A DNA stretch of 64,000 nt from Auanema rhodensis (lineage: Eukaryota > Nematoda > Chromadorea > Rhabditida > Rhabditidae): contig OZ059899.1 in NCBI GenBank assembly GCA_964057225.1, positions 18,174,501 to 18,238,500 on the forward strand, in the 5' to 3' direction. The position numbers were made by a program, and so were the translations under genes. Under the pieces are notes generated by a model that worked only from the letters and a program-made list of their open reading frames with translations, ran no database searches and had not been told where the DNA came from. Within the stretch, counting starts at the first letter, position 1; the number at the start of each line of letters is the position of its first letter. Positions 24,289 through 38,500 of this stretch are shown here, in pieces.

Positions 24289-27104
24289 GTGATGTGCACT
24301 TGGTATGTAACTCGCTTCACGTGAAAGATAAAGAGATGCAGTTCTCAAAATTAGATTCCCCATGTCCATATTAGTCTAGAAACAAATTTTTATTGATATT
24401 GGTGCATGGTAACCATGACTTTGAAATTTACGTGAACTTTAATTTATGCTAATTAAATGTACACGTGATGTGCACTTGGTATGTAACTTGCTTCACGTGA
24501 AAGATAAAGAGATGCGGTTTTCAAAATTAGATTCCCCATGTCCATATTAGTCTTAAAACAAATTTTCATTGATATTGGTGCATGGTAACCATGACTTTGA
24601 AATTTACGTGAACTTTAATTTATGCTAATTAAATGTACACGTGATGTGCACTTGGTATGTAACTCGCTTCACGTGAAAGATAAAGAGATGCAGTTCTCAA
24701 AATTAGATTCCCCATGTCCATATTAGTCTAAAAACAAATTTTTATTGATATTGGTGCATGGTAACCATGACTTTGAAATTTACGTGAACTTTAATTTATG
24801 CTAATTAAATGTACACGTGGTGTGCACTCGGTATGTATCTCGCTTCACGTGAAAGATAAAGAGATGCGGTTTCCAAAATTAGATTCCCCATGTCCATATT
24901 AGTCTAAAAACAGTTTTTTACTGATATTGGTGCATGGTAACCATGATTTTGAAATTTACGTGAACTTTATTTTATGCTACATAAATGTACACGTGGTGTG
25001 CACTCGGTATGTAACTCGCTTCACGTGAAAGATAAAGAGATGCGGTTTTCGAAATTAGATTCCCCATGTCCATATTAGTCTAAAAACAAATTTTTATTGA
25101 TATTGGTGTATGGTAACCATGACTTTGAAATTTACGTGAACTTTAATTTATGCTAATTAAATGTACACGTGATGTGCACTTGGTATGTAACTCGCTTCAC
25201 GTGAAAGATAAAGAGATGCAGTTCTCACAATTAGATTACCCATGTCCATATTAGTCTAAAAACAGTTTTTTACTGATATTGGTGCATGGTAACCATGATT
25301 TTGAAATTTACGTGAACTTTAATTTATGCTAATTAAATGTACACATGGTGTGCACTCGGTATGTAACTCGCTTCACGTGAAAGATAAAGAGATGCGGTTT
25401 TCAAAATTAGATTCCCCATGTCCATATTAGTCTTAAAACAAATTTTCATTGATATTGGTGCATGGTAACCATGACTTTGAAATTTACGTGAACTTTAATT
25501 TATGCTAATTAAATGTACACGTGATGTGCACTTGGTATGTAACTTGCTTCACGTGAAAGATAAAGAGATGCGGTTTTCAAAATTAGATTCCCCATGTCCA
25601 TATTAGTCTTAAAACAAATTTTTATTGATATTGGTGCATGGTAACCATGACTTTGAAATTTACGTGAACTTTAATTTATGCTAATTAAATGTACACGTGG
25701 TGTGCACCCGGTATGTAACTCGCTTCACGTGAAAGATAAAGAGATGAGGTTTTCCCAATTAGATTCCCCATGTCCATATTAGTCTAAAAACAAATTTTTA
25801 TCGATATTGGTGCATGGTAACCATGACTTTGAAATTTACGTGAACTTTATTTTATGCTACATAAATGTACACGTGATGTGCACTTGGTATGTAACTTGCT
25901 TCACGTGAAAGATAAAGAGATGCGGTTTTCAAAATTAGATTCCCCATGTCCATATTAGTCTTAAAACAAATTTTCATTGATATTGGTGCATGGTAACCAT
26001 GACTTTGAAATTTACGTGAACTTTAATTTATGCTAATTAAATGTACACGTGGTGTGCACCCGGTATGTAACTCGCTTCACGTGAAAGATAAAGAGATGAG
26101 GTTTTCCCAATTAGATTCCCCATGTCCATATTAGTCTAAAAACAGTTTTTTACTGATATTGGTGCATGGTAACCATGATTTTGAAATTTACGTGAACTTT
26201 ATTTTATGCTACATAAATGTACACGTGGTGTGCACTCGGTATGTAACTCGCTTCACGTGAAAGATAAAGAGATGCGGTTTTCGAAATTAGATTCCCCATG
26301 TCCATATTAGTCTAAAAACAAATTTTTATTGATATTGGTGTATGGTAACCATGACTTTGAAATTTACGTGAACTTTAATTTATGCTAATTAAATGTACAC
26401 GTGATGTGCACTTGGTATGTAACTCGCTTCACGTGAAAGATAAAGAGATGCAGTTCTCACAATTAGATTCCCCATGTCCATATTAGTCTAAAAACAGTTT
26501 TTTACTGATATTGGTGCATGGTAACCATGATTTTGAAATTTACGTGAACTTTAATTTATGCTAATTAAATGTACACATGGTGTGCACTCGGTATGTAACT
26601 CGCTTCACGTGAAAGATAAAGAGATGCGGTTTTCAAAATTAGATTCCCCATGTCCATATTAGTCTTAAAACAAATTTTCATTGATATTGGTGCATGGTAA
26701 CCATGACTTTGAAATTTACGTGAACTTTAATTTATGCTAATTAAATGTACACGTGATGTGCACTTGGTATGTAACTTGCTTCACGTGAAAGATAAAGAGA
26801 TGCGGTTTTCAAAATTAGATTCCCCATGTCCATATTAGTCTTAAAACAAATTTTTATTGATATTGGTGCATGGTAACCATGACTTTGAAATTTACGTGAA
26901 CTTTAATTTATGCTAATTAAATGTACACGTGGTGTGCACCCGGTATGTAACTCGCTTCACGTGAAAGATAAAGAGATGCGGTTTTCAAAATTAGATTTCC
27001 CATGTCCATATTAGTCTTAAAACAAATTTTTATCGATATTGGTGCATGGTAACCATGACTTTGAAATTTACGTGAACTTTATTTTATGCTACATAAATGT
27101 ACAC
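24289..27104 (+). repeat. 7-monomer-spaced duplication (1232 bp offset)
   Basis: Monomers 143-146 (24993-25696) match 150-153 (26225-26928). The order is GGTTTTCGAAA with GTGTATGG, CAGTTCTCACAATT with CAGTTTTTT, CACATGG with TTTTCATTG, then TCTTAAAAC. A differing base (GATTACCC near 25233 against GATTCCCC) separates the copies. Monomers 139-141 repeat the CAGTTCTC/TTTTCATTG series seen at 13025. Monomers 149 and 154 are chimeras joining a CCCGG start to a different middle. Confidence 0.75.
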
Positions 27105-30100
27105 GTGGTGTGCACTCGGTATGTATCTCGCTTCACGTGAAAGAAAAAGAGATGCGGTTTCCAAAATTAGATTCCCCATGTCCATATTAGTCTAAAAACA
27201 GTTTTTTACTGATATTGGTGCATGGTAACCATGATTTTGAAATTTACGTGAACTTTAATTTATGCTAATTAAATGTACACATGGTGTGCACTCGGTATGT
27301 AACTCGCTTCACGTGAAAGATAAAGAGATGCGGTTTTCGAAATTAGATTCCCCATGTCCATATTAGTCTAAAAACAAATTTTTATTGATATTGGTGTATG
27401 GTAACCATGACTTTGAAATTTACGTGAACTTTAATTTATGCTAATTAAATGTACACGTGATGTGCACTTGGTATGTAACTCGCTTCACGTGAAAGATAAA
27501 GAGATGCAGTTCTCAAAATTAGATTCCCCATGTCCATATTAGTCTAAAAACAAATTTTTATTGATATTGGTGCATGGTAACCATGACTTTGAAATTTACG
27601 TGAACTTTAATTTATGCTAATTAAATGTACACGTGATGTGCACTTGGTATGTAACTTGCTTCACGTGAAAGATAAAGAGATGCGGTTTTCAAAATTAGAT
27701 TCCCCATGTCCATATTAGTCTTAAAACAAATTTTTATTGATATTGGTGCATGGTAACCATGACTTTGAAATTTACGTGAACTTTAATTTATGCTAATTAA
27801 ATGTACACGTGATGTGCACTTGGTATGTAACTTGATTCACGTGAAAGATAAAGAGATGCGGTTTTCAAAATTAGATTCCCCATGTCCATATTAGTCTTAA
27901 AACAAATTTTTATTGATATTGGTGCATGGTAACCATGACTTTGAAATTTACGTGAACTTTAATTTATGCTAATTAAATGTACACATGGTGTGCACCCGGT
28001 ATGTAACTCGCTTCACGTGAAAGATAAAGAGATGAGGTTTTCCCAATTAGATTCCCCATGTCCATATTAGTCTAAAAACAAATTTTTATCGATATTGGTG
28101 CATGGTAACCATGACTTTGAAATTTACGTGAACTTTATTTTATGCTACATAAATGTACACGTGGTGTGCACTCGGTATGTATCTCGCTTCACGTGAAAGA
28201 AAAAGAGATGCGGTTTCCAAACTTAGATTCCCCATGTCCATATTAGTCTAAAAACAGTTTTTTACTGATATTGGTGCATGGTAACCATGATTTTGAAAAT
28301 TACGTGAACTTTAATTTATGCTAATTAAATGTACACATGGTGTGCACTCGGTATGTAACTCGCTTCACGTGAAAGATAAAGAGATGCGGTTTTCAAAATT
28401 AGATTCCCCATGTCCATATTAGTCTAAAAACAAATTTTTATTGATATTGGTGCATGGTAACCATGACTTTGAAATTTACGTGAACTTTAATTTATGCTAA
28501 TTAAACGTACACGTGGTGTGCACTCGGTATGTAACTCGCTTCACGTGAAAGATAAAGAGATGCGGTTTTCAAAAATAGATTCCCCATGTCCATATTAGTC
28601 TAAAAACAAATTTTATTGATATTGGTGCATGGTAACCATGACTTTGAATTTTACGTGAACTTTAATTTATGCTAATTAAATGTACACGTGATGTGCACTT
28701 GGTATGTAACTTGCTTCACGTGAAAGATAAAGAGATGCGGTTTTCAAAATTAGATTTCCCATGTCCATATTAGTCTTAAAACAAATTTTTATTGATATTG
28801 GTGCATGGTAACCATGACTTTGAAATTCACGTGAACTTTAATTTATGCTAATTAAATGTACACGTGGTGTGCACTCGGTATGTAACTCGCTTCACGTGAA
28901 AGATAAAGAGATGCGGTTTTTAAAATTAGACTCCCCATGTCCATATTAGTCTAAAAACAAATTTTTATCGATATTGGTGCATGGTAACCATGACTTTGAA
29001 ATTTACGTGAACTTTATTTTATGCTACATAAATGTACACGTGGTGTGCACTCGGTATGTATCTCGCTTCACGTGAAAGAAAAAGAGATGCGGTTTCCAAA
29101 ATTAGATTCCCCATGTCCATATTAGTCTAAAAACAGTTTTTTACTGATATTGGTGCATGGTAACCATGATTTTGAAATTTACGTGAACTTTAATTTATGC
29201 TAATTAAATGTACACATGGTGTGCACTCGGTATGTAACTCGCTTCACGTGAAAGATAAAGAGATGCGGTTTTCGAAATTAGATTCCCCATGTCCATATTA
29301 GTCTAAAAACAAATTTTTATTGATATTGGTGTATGGTAACCATGACTTTGAAATTTACGTGAACTTTAATTTATGCTAATTAAATGTACACGTGATGTGC
29401 ACTTGGTATGTAACTCGCTTCACGTGAAAGATAAAGAGATGCAGTTCTCAAAATTAGATTCCCCATGTCCATATTAGTCTAAAAACAAATTTTTATTGAT
29501 ATTGGTGCATGGTAACCATGACTTTGAAATTTACGTGAACTTTAATTTATGCTAATTAAATGTACACGTGATGTGCACTTGGTATGTAACTTGCTTCACG
29601 TGAAAGATAAAGAGATGCGGTTTTCAAAATTAGATTCCCCATGTCCTTATTAGTCTTAAAACAAATTTTTATTGATATTGGTGCATGGTAACCATGACTT
29701 TGAAATTTACGTGAACTTTAATTTATGCTAATTAAATGTACACGTGATGTGCACTTGGTATGTAACTTGATTCACGTGAAAGATAAAGAGATGCGGTTTT
29801 CAAAATTAGATTCCCCATGTCCATATTAGTTTTAAAACAAATTTTTATTGATATTGGTGCATGGTAACCATGACTTTGAAATTTACGTGAACTTTAATTT
29901 ATGCTAATTAAATGTACACATGGTGTGCACCCGGTATGTAACTCGCTTCACGTGAAAGATAAAGAGATGAGGTTTTCCCAATTAGATTCCCCATGTCCAT
30001 ATTAGTCTAAAAACAAATTTTTATCGATATTGGTGCATGGTAACCATGACTTTGAAATTTACGTGAACTTTATTTTATGCTACATAAATGTACACGTGGT

Positions 30101-30975
30101 GTGCACTCGGTATGTATCTCGCTTCACGTGAAAGAAAAAGAGATGCGGTTTCCAAACTTAGATTCCCCATGTCCACATTAGTCTAAAAACAGTTTTTTAC
30201 TGATATTGGTGCATGGTAACCATGATTTTGAAATTTACGTGAACTTTAATTTATGCTAATTAAATGTACACATGGTGTGCACTCGGTATGTAACTCGCTT
30301 CACGTGAAAGATAAAGAGATGCGGTTTTCAAAATTAGATTCCCCATGTCCATATTAGTCTAAAAACAAATTTTTATTGATATTGGTGCATGGTAACCATG
30401 ACTTTGAATTTTACGTGAACTTTAATTTATGCTAATTAAACGTACACGTGGTGTGCACTCGGTATGTAACTCGCTTCACGTGAAAGATAAAGAGATGCGG
30501 TTTTCAAAAATAGATTCCCCATGTCCATATTAGTCTAAAAACAAATTTTTATTGATATTGGTGCATGGTAACCATGACTTTGAATTTTACGTGAACTTTA
30601 ATTTATGCTAATTAAATGTACACGTGATGTGCACTTGGTATGTAACTTGCTTCACGTGAAAGATAAAGAGATGCGGTTTTCAAAATTAGATTTCCCATGT
30701 CCATATTAGTCTTAAAACAAATTTTTATTGATATTGGTGCATGGTAACCATGACTTTGAAATTTACGTGAACTTTAATTTATGCTAATTAAATGTACACG
30801 TGGTGTGCACTCGGTATGTAACTCGCTTCACGTGAAAGATAAAGAGATGCGGTTTTTAAAATTAGACTCCCCATGTCCATATTAGTCTAAAAACAAATTT
30901 TTATTGATATTGGTGCATGGTAACCATGACTTTGAAATTTACGTGAACTTTAATTTATGCTAATTAAATGTACAC
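27105..30975 (+). repeat. 11-monomer higher-order repeat (about 1936 bp), two tandem copies
   Basis: Copy 1 is 27105-29039 and copy 2 29040-30975. The order includes TATCTCG/AAAGAAAAAG, CACATGG/GTGTATGG, CAGTTCTC, TCTTAAAAC, a rare CTTGATTCACG monomer (27809 and 29744), CACCCGG/GATGAGG, GGTTTCCAAACTT, CACATGG, GTTTTCAAAAATAG, AGATTTCCC/TCTTAAAAC, and AGACTCCCC. Copy 1 is one base shorter because of the deletion in monomer 163. The end of monomer 165 changes class (ATCGAT, CATAAA) at the join to copy 2. Confidence 0.85.
28513..28687 (+). repeat. Monomer 163, the only off-length monomer (175 bp)
   Basis: The T-run after AAAAACAAA is four bases (28611-28614) instead of five, making this copy 175 bp and shifting all later monomer starts by one. 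The homologous monomers at 20417 and 30448 have five T. A homopolymer slip in the DNA or a sequencing or consensus error would look the same. Confidence 0.85.
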
Positions 30976-31679
30976 GTGGTGTGCACTCGGTATGTAACTC
31001 GCTTCACGTGAAAGATAAAGAGATGCGGTTTTTAAAATTAGATTCCCCATGTCCATATTAGTCTGAAAACAATTTTTTACTGATATAGGTGCATGGTAAC
31101 CATGACTTTGAAATTTACGTGAACTTTAATTTATGCTAATTAAATGTACAAGTGATGTGCACTTGGTATGTAACTCGCTTCACGTGAAAGATAAGGAGAT
31201 GCGGTTTTCACAATTAGATTCCCCATGTCCATATTAGTCTGAAAACAAATTTTTATTGATATTGGTGCATGGTAACCATGACTTTGAAATCTACATGAAC
31301 TTTAATTTATGCTAATTAAATGTACACGTGATGTGCACTTGGTATGTAACTCGCTTCACGTGAAAGATAAAGAGATGCGGTTTTCCCAATTAGATTCCCC
31401 ATGTCCATATTAGTCTAAAAACAAATTTTTATTGATATTGGTGCATGGTAACCATGACTTTGAAATTTACGTGAACTTTAATTTATGCTAATTAAATGTA
31501 CACGTGGTGTGCACTCCGTATGTAACTCGCTTCACGTGAAAGATAAAGAGATGCGGTTTTTAAAATTAGATTCCCCATGTTCATATTAGTCTGAAAACAA
31601 TTTTTTACTGATATTGGTGCATGGTAACCATGACTTTGAAATTTACGAGAACTTTAATTTATGCTAATTAAATGTACAA
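30096..31679 (+). repeat. 9-monomer block copied from about 20 kb (20065-21648)
   Basis: Monomers 172-180 match 115-123 in order, 10031 bp apart (57 monomers minus the single deleted base). The shared series is GGTTTCCAAACTT, CACATGG with TTTGAATTTT, GTTTTCAAAAATAG, AGATTTCCC/TCTTAAAAC, AGACTCCCC, TCTGAAAAC, TAAGGAG/AATCTACATG, a linker monomer, and CTCCGTATG with TACGAGAAC. Private changes include TCCACATTAG near 30173 and GATATAGG near 31083. Class identity breaks inside monomer 181. Confidence 0.8.
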
Positions 31680-34600
31680 GTGATGTGCACTTGGTATGTA
31701 ACTCGCTTCACGTGAAAGATAAGGAGATGCGGTTTTCACAATTAGATTCCCCATGTGCATATTAGTCTAAAAACAAATTTTTATTGATATTGGTGCATGG
31801 TAACCATGACTTTGAAATTTACGTGAACTTCAATTTATGCTAATTAAATGTACACGCGGTGTGCACTTGGTATGTAACTCGCTTCACGTGAAAGATAAAG
31901 AGATGCGGTTTTAAAAATTAGATTCCCCATGTCCATATTAGTCTAAAAACAGTTTTTTACTGATATTGGTGCATGGTAACCATGATTTTGAAATTTACGT
32001 GAACTTTAATTTATGCTAATTAAATGTACACGTGGTGTGCACTCGGTATGTAACTCGCTTCACGTGAAAGATAAAGAGATGCGGTTAACAAAATTAGATT
32101 TCCTATGTCCATTTTAGTCTAAAAACAAATTTTTATTGATATTGGTGCATGGTAACCATGCCTTTGAAATTTACGTGAACTTTAATTTATGCTAATTAAA
32201 TGTACACGTGATGTGCACTTGGTATGTAACTCGCTTCACGTGAAAGATAAAGAGATGCAGTTCTCAAAATTAGATTCCCCATGTCCATATTAGTCTAGAA
32301 ACAAATTTTTATTGATATTGGTGCATGGTAACCATGACTTTGAAATTTACGTGAACTTTTATTTATGCTAATTAAATGTACACGTGATGTGCACTTGGTA
32401 TGTAACTTGCTTCACGTGAAAGATAAAGAGATGCGGTTTTCAAAATTAGATTCTTCATGTCCATATTAGTCTTAAAACAAATTTTCATTGATATTGGTGC
32501 ATGGTAACCATGACTTTGAAATTTACGTGAACTTTAATTTATGCTAATTAAATGTACACGTGATGTGCACTTGGTATGTAACTCGCTTCACGTGAAAGAT
32601 AAAGAGATGCAGTTCTCAAAATTAGATTCCCCATGTCCATATTAGTCTAAAAACAAATTTTTATTGATATTGGTGCATGGTAACCATGACTTTGAAATTT
32701 ACGTGAACTTTATTTTATGCTACATAAATGTACACGTGGTGTGCACTCGGTATGTATCTCGCTTCACGTGAAAGATAAAGAGATGCGGTTTCCAAAATTA
32801 GATTCCCCATGTCCATATTAGTCTAAAAACAGTTTTTTACTGATATTGGTGCATGGTAACCATGATTTTGAAATTTACGTGAACTTTATTTTATGCTACA
32901 TAAATGTACACGTGGTGTGCACTCGGTATGTATCTCGTTTCACGTGAAAGATAAAGAGATGCGGTTTCCAAAATTAGATTCCCCATGTCCATATTAGTCT
33001 AAAAACAAATTTTTATCGATATTGGTGCATGGTAACCATGACTTTGAAATTTACGTGAACTTTATTTTATGCTACATAAATGTACACGTGGTGTGCACTC
33101 GGTATGTATCTCGCTTCACGTGAAAGATAAAGAGATGCGGTTTCCAAAATTAGATTCCCCATGTCCATATTAGTCTAAAAACAGTTTTTTACTGATATTG
33201 GTGCATGGTAACCATGATTTTGAAATTTACGTGAACTTTAATTTATGCTAATTAAATGTACACATGGTGTGCACTCGGTATGTAACTCGCTTCACGTGAA
33301 AGATAAAGAGATGCGGTTTTCGAAATTAGATTCCCCATGTCCATATTAGTCTAAAAACAAATTTTTATTGATATTGGTGCATGGTAACCATGACTTTGAA
33401 ATTTACGTGAACTTTAATTTATGCTAATTAAATGTACACGTGATGTGCACTTGGTATGTAACTCGCTTCACGTGAAAGATAAAGAGATGCGGTTTTAAAA
33501 ATTAGATTCCCCATGTCCATATTAGTCTAAAAACAGTTTTTTACTGATATTGGTGCATGGTAACCATGATTTTGAAATTTACGTGAACTTTAATTTATGC
33601 TAATTAAATGTACACGTGGTGTGCACTCGGTATGTAACTCGCTTCACGTGAAAGATAAAGAGATGCGGTTAACAAAATTAGATTTTCTATGTCCATATTA
33701 GTCTAAAAACAAATTTTTATTGATATTGGTTCATGGTAACCATGACTTTGAAATTTACGTGAACTTTAATTTATGCTAATTAAATGTACACGTGGTGTGC
33801 ACTCGGTATGTAACTCGCTTCACGTGAAAGATAAAGAGATGCAGTTCTCAAAATTAGATTCCCCATGTCCATATTAGTCTAGAAACAAATTTTTATTGAT
33901 ATTGGTGCATGGTAACCATGACTTTGAAATTTACGTGAACTTTAATTTATGCTAATTAAATGTACACGTGATGTGCACTTGGTATGTAACTTGCTTCACG
34001 TGAAAGATAAAGAGATGCGGTTTTCAAAATTAGATTCCCCATGTCCATATTAGTCTTAAAACAAATTTTCATTGATATTGGTGCATGGTAACCATGACTT
34101 TGAAATTTACGTGAACTTTAATTTATGCTAATTAAATGTACACGTGATGTGCACTTGGTATGTAACTCGCTTCACGTGAAAGATAAAGAGATGCAGTTCT
34201 CAAAATTAGATTCCCCATGTCCATATTAGTCTAAAAACAAATTTTTATTGATATTGGTGCATGGTAACCATGACTTTGAAATTTACGTGAACTTTAATTT
34301 ATGCTAATTAAATGTACACGTGATGTGCACTTGGTATGTAACTTGCTTCACGTGAAAGATAAAGAGATGCGGTTTTCAAAATTAGATTCCCCATGTCCAT
34401 ATTAGTCTTAAAACAAATTTTCATTGATATTGGTGCATGGTAACCATGACTTTGAAATTTACGTGAACTTTAATTTATGCTAATTAAATGTACACGTGAT
34501 GTGCACTTGGTATGTAACTCGCTTCACGTGAAAGATAAAGAGATGCAGTTCTCAAAATTAGATTCCCCATGTCCATATTAGTCTAAAAACAAATTTTTAT

Positions 34601-35551
34601 TGATATTGGTGCATGGTAACCATGACTTTGAAATTTACGTGAACTTTAATTTATGCTAATTAAATGTACACGTGGTGTGCACTCGGTATGTATCTCGCTT
34701 CACGTGAAAGATAAAGAGATGCGGTTTCCAAAATTAGATTCCCCATGTCCATATTAGTCTAAAAACAGTTTTTTACTGATATTGGTGCATGGTAACCATG
34801 ATTTTGAAATTTACGTGAACTTTAATTTATGCTAATTAAATGTACACATGGTGTGCACTCGGTATGTAACTCGCTTCACGTGAAAGATAAAGAGATGCGG
34901 TTTTCGAAATTAGATTCCCCATGTCCATATTAGTCTAAAAACAAATTTTTATTGATATTGGTGTATGGTAACCATGACTTTGAAATTTACGTGAACTTTA
35001 ATTTATGCTAATTAAATGTACACGTGATGTGCACTTGGTATGTAACTCGCTTCACGTGAAAGATAAAGAGATGCAGTTCTCACAATTAGATTCCCCATGT
35101 CCATATTAGTCTAAAAACAAATTTTTATTGATATTGGTGCATGGTAACCATGACTTTGAAATTTACGTGAACTTTAATTTATGCTAATTAAATGTACACG
35201 TGATGTGCACTTGGTATGTAACTTGCTTCACGTGAAAGATAAAGAGATGCGGTTTTCAAAATTAAATTCCCCATGTCCATATTAGTCTTAAAACAAATTT
35301 TTATTGATATTGGTGCATGGTAACCATGACTTTGAAATTTACGTGAACTTTAATTTATGCTAATTAAATGTACACGTGATGTGCACTTGGTATGTAACTT
35401 GCTTCACGTGAAAGATAAAGAGATGCGGTTTTCAAAATTAGATTCCCCATGTCCATATTAGTCTTAAAACAAATTTTTATTGATATTGGTGCATGGTAAC
35501 CATGACTTTGAATTTTACGTGAACTTTAATTTATGCTAATTAAATGTACAC
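31680..35551 (+). repeat. 9-monomer-spaced duplication and CAGTTCTC/TTTTCATTG dimer
   Basis: Monomers 182-186 (31856-32735) match 191-195 (33440-34319), 1584 bp apart. The order is GGTTTTAAAAATT, GGTTAAC, CAGTTCTC/TCTAGAAAC, TTTTCATTG, CAGTTCTC. The last two then repeat as a 352-bp dimer (33968-34319 and 34320-34671). Monomers 187-189 are consecutive TATCTCG/GGTTTCC copies with the alternative dyad. That series reappears at 59136-59663. Confidence 0.75.
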
Positions 35552-38500
35552 GTGGTGTGCACCCGGTATGTAACTCGCTTCACGTGAAAGATAAAGAGAT
35601 GAGGTTTTCCCAATTAGATTCCCCATGTCCATATTAGTCTAAAAACAAATTTTTATCGATATTGGTGCATGGTAACCATGACTTTGAAATTTACGTGAAC
35701 TTTATTTTATGCTACATAAATGTACACGTGGTGTGCACTCGGTATGTATCTCGCTTCACGTGAAAGAAAAAGAGATGCAGTTTCCAAAATTAGATTCCCC
35801 ATGTCCATATTAGTCTAAAAACAGTTTTTTACTGATATTGTTGCATGGTAACCATGATTTTGAAATTTACGTGAACTTTAATTTATGCTAATTAAATGTA
35901 CACATGGTGTGCACTCGGTATGTAACTCGCTTCACGTGAAAGATAAAGAGATGCGGTTTTCAAAATTAGATTCCCCATGTCCATATTAGTCTAAAAACAA
36001 ATTTTTATTGATATTGGTGCATGGTAACCATGACTTTGAAATTTACGTGAACTTCAATTTATGCTAATTAAATGTACACGCGGTGTGCACTTGGTATGTA
36101 ACTCGCTTCACGTGAAAGATAAAGAGATGCGGTTTTCAAAATTAGATTCCCCATGTCCATATTAGTCTAAAAACAAATTTTTATTGATATTGGTTCATGG
36201 TAACCATGACTTTGAAATTTACGTGAACTTTAATTTATGCTAATTAAATGTACACGTGATGTGCACTTGGTATGTAACTTGCTTCACGTGAAAGATAAAG
36301 AGATGCGGTTTTCAAAATTAGATTCCCCATGTCCATATTAGTCTAAAAACAAATTTTTATTGATATTGGTGTATGGTAACCATGACTTTGAAATTTACGT
36401 GAACTTTAATTTATGCTAATTAAATGTACACGTGATGTGCACTTGGTATGTAACTCGCTTCACGTGAAAGATAAAGAGATGCAGTTCTCACAATTAGATT
36501 CCCCATGTCCATATTAGTCTAAAAACAAATTTTTATTGATATTGGTGCATGGTAACCATGACTTTGAATTTTACGTGAACTTTAATTTATGCTAATTAAA
36601 TGTACAAGTGATGTGCACTTGGTATGTAACTCGCTTCACGTGAAAGATAAGGAGATGCGGTTTTCACAATTAGATTCCCCATGTCCATATTAGTCTAAAA
36701 ACAAATTTTTATTGATATTGGTGCATGGTAACCAAGACTTTGAAATTTACGTGAACTTTAATTTATGCTAATTAAATGTACACGTGATGTGCACTTGGTA
36801 TGTAACTTGCTTCACGTGAAAGATAAAGAGATGCGGTTTTCAAAATTAGATTCCCCATGTCCATATTAGTCTTAAAACAAATTTTTATTCATATTGGTGC
36901 ATGGTAACCATGACTTTGAAATTTACGTGAACTTTAATTTATGCTAATTAAATGTACACGTGGTGTGCACCCGGTATGTAACTCGCTTCACGTGAAAGAT
37001 AAAGAGATGAGGTTTTCCCAATTAGATTCCCCATGTCCATATTAGTCTAAAAACAAATTTTTATCGATATTGGTGCATGGTAACCATGACTTTGAAATTT
37101 ACGTGAACTTTATTTTATGCTACATAAATGTACACGTGGTGTGCACTCGGTATGTATCTCGCTTCACGTGAAAGAAAAAGAGATGCGGTTTCCAAAATTA
37201 GATTCCCCATGTCCATATTAGTCTAAAAACAGTTTTTTACTGATATTGGTGCATGGTAACCATGACTTTGAAATTTACGTGAACTTTATTTTATGCTACA
37301 TAAATGTACAAGTGATGTGCACTTGGTATGTAACTCGCTTCACGTGAAAGATAAGGAGATGCGGTTTTCAAAATTAGATTCCCCATGTCCATATTAGTCT
37401 AAAAACAAATTTTTATTGATATTGGTGCATGGTAACCATGACTTTGAATTTTACGTGAACTTTAATTTATGCTAATTAAATGTACAAGTGATGTGCACTT
37501 GGTATGTAACTCGCTTCACGTGAAAGATAAGGAGATGCGGTTTTCACAATTAGATTCCCCATGTCCATATTAGTCTAAAAACAAATTTTTATTGATATTG
37601 GTGCATGGTAACCATGACTTTGAAATTTACGTGAACTTCAATTTATGCTAATTAAATCTACACGCGGTGTGCACTTGGTATGTAACTCGCTTCACGTGAA
37701 AGATAAAGAGATGCGGTTTTCAAAATTAGATTCCCCATGTCCATATTAGTCTAAAAACAAATTTTTATTGATATTGGTGCATGGTAACCATGACTTTGAA
37801 ATTTACGTGAACTTTAATTTATGCTAATTAAATGTACACGTGATGTGCACTTGGTATGTAACTTGCTTCACGTGAAAGATAAAGAGATGCGGTTTTCAAA
37901 ATTAGATTCCCCATGTCCATATTAGTCTTAAAACAAATTTTTATTGATATTGGTGCATGGTAACCATGACTTTGAAATTTACGTGAACTTTAATTTATGC
38001 TAATTAAATGTACACGTGGTGTGCACCCGGTATGTAACTCGCTTCACGTGAAAGATAAAGAGATGAGGTTTTCCCAATTAGATTCCCCATGTCCATATTA
38101 GTCTAAAAACAAATTTTTATCGATATTGGTGCATGGTAACCATGACTTTGAAATTTACGTGAACTTTAATTTATGCTAATTAAATGTACACGTGGTGTGC
38201 ACCCGGTATGTAACTCGCTTCACGTGAAAGATAAAGAGATGCGGTTTTCAAAATTAGATTCCCCATGTCCATATTAGTCTTAAAACAAATTTTTATTGAT
38301 ATTGGTGCATGGTAACCATGACTTTGAATTTTACGTGAACTTTAATTTATGCTAATTAAATGTACACGTGGTGTGCACCCGGTATGTAACTCGCTTCACG
38401 TGAAAGATAAAGAGATGAGGTTTTCCCAATTAGATTCCCCATGTCCATATTAGTCTAAAAACAAATTTTTATCGATATTGGTGCATGGTAACCATGACTT

